Below, piece by piece: positions 28,857 through 31,130 of a stretch of 31,130 nucleotides of DNA. This DNA is from DATLGB01 sp038232275 (GTDB taxonomy: Bacteria > Actinomycetota > Thermoleophilia > Solirubrobacterales > Solirubrobacteraceae), in contig JBBSIC010000037.1 of NCBI GenBank assembly GCA_038232275.1, positions 1 to 31,130 on the forward strand, in the 5' to 3' direction. Position 1 is the stretch's first letter; each line of letters begins with the position of its first letter. A model generated the notes under the pieces. That model saw only the letters and a program-made list of their open reading frames with translations. It was not told the origin of the DNA and ran no database searches. The position numbers and the translations under genes are program-made.

Positions 28857-29735
28857 GTGAGCCGCGTGCGTGTCACCCACTACACCGACCCAGGCTGCCC
28901 GTGGGCGTGGTCGGCCTCGCCGGCGATCGCCGCCCTGATGTGGCGCTACGGCGACCAGCTGGACTGGCGCCACGTCATGATCGGGCTCACCGAGTCCGGC
29001 GAGGAGTACGAGCGGCGCGGCTACACGCCGCTGCGGCAGGCGAGCGGCTTCGTCGCCTTCCGGCGCTTCGGCATGCCGTTCGCGCCGTCGCCGAAGGCGC
29101 ACGTGGCGGGCACCGCGCGTGCCTGCCGGGCGATCGTCGCCGTGCGCCTGCACGCGCCCGATCGCGCGTGGGCCGCGCTGCGCGCCCTGCAGCGCCTGCA
29201 GTTCACCACCACCGATCTGCTCGACGACGACGACGCGATCCTTCGCGCCCTCCAGGCCGTGCCGGGCATCGACGCCGAGGCCGCCGTCGCCGCGCTCGAC
29301 GGGCCCACGGTGACCGACGCCTACGAGGCCGACCGGGCGCTCGCGCGCAGCGCCGCGGGCACGCCCGCCCAGGCGCAGGGCAAGACCGCCACCTCTGACG
29401 GCCCGGTGCGCTTCACGGCGCCCTCGATCACCTTCTCCCAGGACGATCGCACGCTCGTCGCCGGCGGGTTTCAGTCCCAGATGGCCTACGACGTGCTGCT
29501 GGCCAACCTCGACCCGGGGCTTGAGCGCCGTGGGCCGCCCGAGAACCTGCTCGAGGTCATCCGGGCCTTCCCGGACGGCCTCACGACCCAGGAGGTCGCC
29601 GAGGTCGTCGCCCGCGGCGCCGCCCGGGAGGCCGACCGCCCGGCCGCGGAGAAGGCGCTGCTCGAGCTCGCCGCCACAGGCTCGGTCGCGCGGGAGCCGC
29701 TCGGCGACGACGCGCGCTGGCTACCGCGCGCTTGA
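28857..29735 (+). CDS. DsbA-family (FrnE-like) thioredoxin-fold protein
   Basis: This 292-residue protein starts with VTHYTDPGCPWAWSASPAI, the active-site region of DsbA/2-hydroxychromene-2-carboxylate isomerase relatives. The CxxC is reduced to Cys14-Pro-Trp-Ala17, so it lacks the second redox cysteine and is unlikely to be an ordinary disulfide oxidase. An all-helical insertion (about 70-150) and the later SPSITF-type strand (seen as APSITFSQDDRTLVAGGFQS) fit the family. The C-terminal third (LLEVIRAFPDGLTTQEVAEV) resembles a short winged-helix-like segment. There is no signal peptide, so it is cytoplasmic. It may be a glutathione- or mycothiol-linked transferase or isomerase; the substrate is unknown. 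Confidence 0.78.
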   Translation: MSRVRVTHYTDPGCPWAWSASPAIAALMWRYGDQLDWRHVMIGLTESGEEYERRGYTPLRQASGFVAFRRFGMPFAPSPKAHVAGTARACRAIVAVRLHAPDRAWAALRALQRLQFTTTDLLDDDDAILRALQAVPGIDAEAAVAALDGPTVTDAYEADRALARSAAGTPAQAQGKTATSDGPVRFTAPSITFSQDDRTLVAGGFQSQMAYDVLLANLDPGLERRGPPENLLEVIRAFPDGLTTQEVAEVVARGAAREADRPAAEKALLELAATGSVAREPLGDDARWLPRA

Positions 29736-29750
29736 TACGGAGAGCGACGC

Positions 29751-29780
29751 GCATACCCCACCGGTATGCTGAATGGTATG
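29751..29780. promoter_or_regulatory. three GGTATG half-sites, probable toxin-antitoxin operator
   Basis: GCATACC (29751-29757) and GGTATGC (29763-29769) form a perfect inverted repeat around CCACC, and a third direct half-site GGTATG follows at 29775-29780, spaced 12 bases from the second. RHH antitoxins typically autoregulate through such short repeats. The sites cover the -10-like hexamer and the start codon. Confidence 0.65.
29765..29770 (+). promoter_or_regulatory. putative -10 element TATGCT of the toxin-antitoxin operon
   Basis: TATGCT lies inside the operator and ends 7 nt before ATG 29778. This favours that ATG over the upstream ATG 29766, which is embedded in the hexamer. Confidence 0.5.
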
Positions 29781-30041
29781 AGCGTCCAGATCGCCGTGCG
29801 GCTGCCCGAAGAGGAGCTGAAGCGCCTGGATGACGCGATCGCCCGCGGAGCCTTCGCCAGTCGCGCCGCAGCGATGCGGTGTGGGCTGGAACGCCTGCTG
29901 CGCGAGGAGCGCGAGCACGAGATCACCGAGGCATATCGCCGCGCCTACGCGGGCCAAGGTCCCGATCCGGACACCCCGCTCGTCGGCGAGGCCGGCCTGC
30001 GGCTCGGCAGCGAGCTGCTCGGCGCCGACGAGCCAGGGTGA
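29778..30041 (+). CDS. ribbon-helix-helix antitoxin
   Basis: This 87-residue protein has an N-terminal RHH fold: strand VQIAVRLP, helix EEELKRLDDAIARG, then FASRAAAMRCGLERLLREER. It is followed by an acidic C-terminal tail (EAYRRAYAGQGPDPDTPLVG) of the kind that wraps around and blocks the partner toxin. It binds DNA as a dimer and would repress its own operon at the GGTATG repeats. The stop overlaps the toxin GTG (GTGA). The start at 29778 is preferred on promoter spacing and because it starts directly at the beta strand. Confidence 0.85.
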   Translation: MSVQIAVRLPEEELKRLDDAIARGAFASRAAAMRCGLERLLREEREHEITEAYRRAYAGQGPDPDTPLVGEAGLRLGSELLGADEPG

Positions 30042-30349
30042 CCCGCGGCGACATCTACGACGTGGACTGGCCCGGCCTGGGATTACGTCCCGCGGTGATC
30101 GTCACGCGCCCTACCGCGATCCCGTTCCTGGCCAATGTCAGTGTCGTCCTCGTCACAATCCGCGTGCGCGGCCTGCCGACCGAGGTCGAGCTCGGCGGCG
30201 TGAACGGCCTGCTCGAGGGCTCAGTCGCCAACTGCGACAACGTGCTGACGATCCCCAAGACCGCGCTGGCTGGTCGTCGCGGCTCGCTTGGGCCCGGCGA
30301 ACAGCATGCGCTGGACCGCGCGCTGCGCACAGCCGTCGCGCTGGACTGA
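30038..30349 (+). CDS. MazF/PemK-type endoribonuclease toxin
   Basis: A 103-residue MazF-like protein, starting MTRGDIYDVDWPGLGLRPAV, where RGDIY and the LRPAVIVT strand are family marks. The central VSVVLVTIRVRGLPTEVEL strand and SVANCDNVLTIPKTAL (equivalent to the usual Ser/Asn/Asp-x-Ile segment) follow. Family members cut mRNA or rRNA at short sequences and are neutralised by the antitoxin encoded just upstream. It begins at GTG 30038 overlapping the antitoxin stop. Cleavage specificity cannot be predicted. Confidence 0.88.
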   Translation: MTRGDIYDVDWPGLGLRPAVIVTRPTAIPFLANVSVVLVTIRVRGLPTEVELGGVNGLLEGSVANCDNVLTIPKTALAGRRGSLGPGEQHALDRALRTAVALD

Positions 30350-30367
30350 CCCGCCGGCACCCCCGCC

Positions 30368-30373
30368 TATCCT
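30368..30373 (+). promoter_or_regulatory. putative -10 element TATCCT of ispG
   Basis: TATCCT ends 8 nt before the ispG ATG at 30382. It would give ispG a promoter of its own behind the inserted toxin-antitoxin pair. Confidence 0.5.
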
Positions 30374-30381
30374 CTGACGAG

Positions 30382-31130
30382 ATGGCTTCTCAGCGACACG
30401 TGATGGTCGGCGGCGTCCAGGTGGGCGGCGGCGCCCCCGTCGCCGTGCAGACGATGACCAAGACCGAGACGGCCAATCTGGCCGCGACGATGGAGCAGAT
30501 CCGCAAGGTCGCGGACGCCGGCGCCGACATCGTGCGCGTCGCCGTGCCGCGCGACCGGGACGTCGAGGCGCTGAAGACGATCGTGCGCGAGTCGCCGATC
30601 CCGATCATCGCCGACATTCACTTCAACCACACGCTGGCGCTGAAGGCGATCGACGCCGGCGCCCACTGCGTGCGCCTGAACCCCGGCAACATCGGCGGGC
30701 CGGACAAGGTCGCCGAGGTCGCGGCGCGCGCCACCACGGCCGGGACGCCGATGCGGATCGGGGTCAACTCCGGCTCGCTGCCAAAGCACCTGCACGCGCT
30801 CGAGCGCGAGAACCCCGTCGAGGCCCTCGTGACCGCCGCCGCCGAGTTCGTCGAGCTGATGGAGCGCCTGGACTTCCAGGACTTCAAGGTCTCGATCAAG
30901 TCGACCAACGTGCCCAACACGATCGCCTCGAACCGGCTCCTCTCCGAGAAGATCCCCTATCCGCTGCACCTCGGGATCACCGAGGCGGGCACGAAGTGGT
31001 CGGGGTCGCTCAAGTCCGCCGTCGGTCTCGGCACGCTCCTCGCCGACGGCGTCGGCGACACCATCCGCATCTCGCTCTCCACCTTCCACGCCGAGGAGGA
31101 GGTCAAGGTCGCCTGGGAGATCCTCAAGGC
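30382..31130 (+). CDS. ispG: (E)-4-hydroxy-3-methylbut-2-enyl-diphosphate synthase (IspG), partial
   Basis: IspG reduces MEcPP to HMBPP with a 4Fe-4S cluster, the penultimate MEP-pathway step. The 249 codons present cover most of the N-terminal TIM barrel. Typical blocks are VAVQTMTKTETANLAAT, ADIVRVAVPRDRDVEAL, IPIIADIHFNHTLALKAI, VRLNPGNIGG, RIGVNSGSL and HLGITEAGT. The cluster-binding cysteines lie in the C-terminal domain beyond the window edge, so the gene is cut by the window and not broken. It starts 8 nt after TATCCT and is separated from rseP by the DsbA-like gene and the toxin-antitoxin pair. Confidence 0.95.
   Translation, partial: MASQRHVMVGGVQVGGGAPVAVQTMTKTETANLAATMEQIRKVADAGADIVRVAVPRDRDVEALKTIVRESPIPIIADIHFNHTLALKAIDAGAHCVRLNPGNIGGPDKVAEVAARATTAGTPMRIGVNSGSLPKHLHALERENPVEALVTAAAEFVELMERLDFQDFKVSIKSTNVPNTIASNRLLSEKIPYPLHLGITEAGTKWSGSLKSAVGLGTLLADGVGDTIRISLSTFHAEEEVKVAWEILK

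Overview
The window is a very GC-rich bacterial chromosome segment of core housekeeping genes. Its protein sequences and gene content suggest a deep-branching actinobacterium, with the Thermoleophilia/Solirubrobacterales as my best guess. This is inferred from protein style, GC-saturated third codon positions, a short HisG with HisZ, a SepF/YggT cluster and the MEP isoprenoid pathway; no 16S rRNA is present to confirm it. I see no prophage, IS element, CRISPR array or tRNA gene.

Layout. The first 435 bases hold the 3' end of a 23S rRNA and a complete 5S rRNA, closed by a hairpin. A minus-strand operon follows (GNAT acetyltransferase and two paralogous cupins), then a roughly 600-base stretch with one doubtful small ORF and an 18-bp palindrome, then an HD-domain protein divergent from murA. 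A histidine operon (hisZ-G-D-B-H-A) runs from 4.6 to 9.3 kb. It is separated from hisF by a divergent module: winged-helix regulator plus membrane protein on the minus strand, and two micro-ORFs plus an ABC ATPase and permease on the plus strand. After hisF come a lipoprotein polysaccharide deacetylase and a convergent, membrane-anchored PQQ-type beta-propeller protein.

From 15.4 kb the plus strand carries a CCA-adding-type nucleotidyltransferase, a two-TM protein, PgeF-type laccase-domain protein, YggS, SepF, ProC, YggT, LspA and an RluD-type pseudouridine synthase (cell division and envelope housekeeping). Then come rpsB-tsf-pyrH-frr-uppS (translation, UMP kinase, ribosome recycling, undecaprenyl diphosphate synthesis), cdsA with a truncated DUF6328-like remnant, dxr and rseP. 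A DsbA-like protein and an RHH/MazF toxin-antitoxin pair sit between rseP and ispG, which runs off the end.

Genes within operons are linked mostly by ATGA/GTGA overlaps. Genes that head transcription units very often have a TANNNT -10-like hexamer only 7-11 nt before the start codon and no Shine-Dalgarno sequence, which suggests widespread leaderless transcription. The most interesting local system is the ABC-exporter divergon at 9.3-12.1 kb, where a predicted leaderless 18-codon ORF overlaps a 24-residue single-TM peptide, which in turn overlaps the ATPase gene, with an inverted repeat over the promoter. Other notable points are a MurA with Asp in place of the catalytic Cys, and an S2 protein with a long C-terminal tail.
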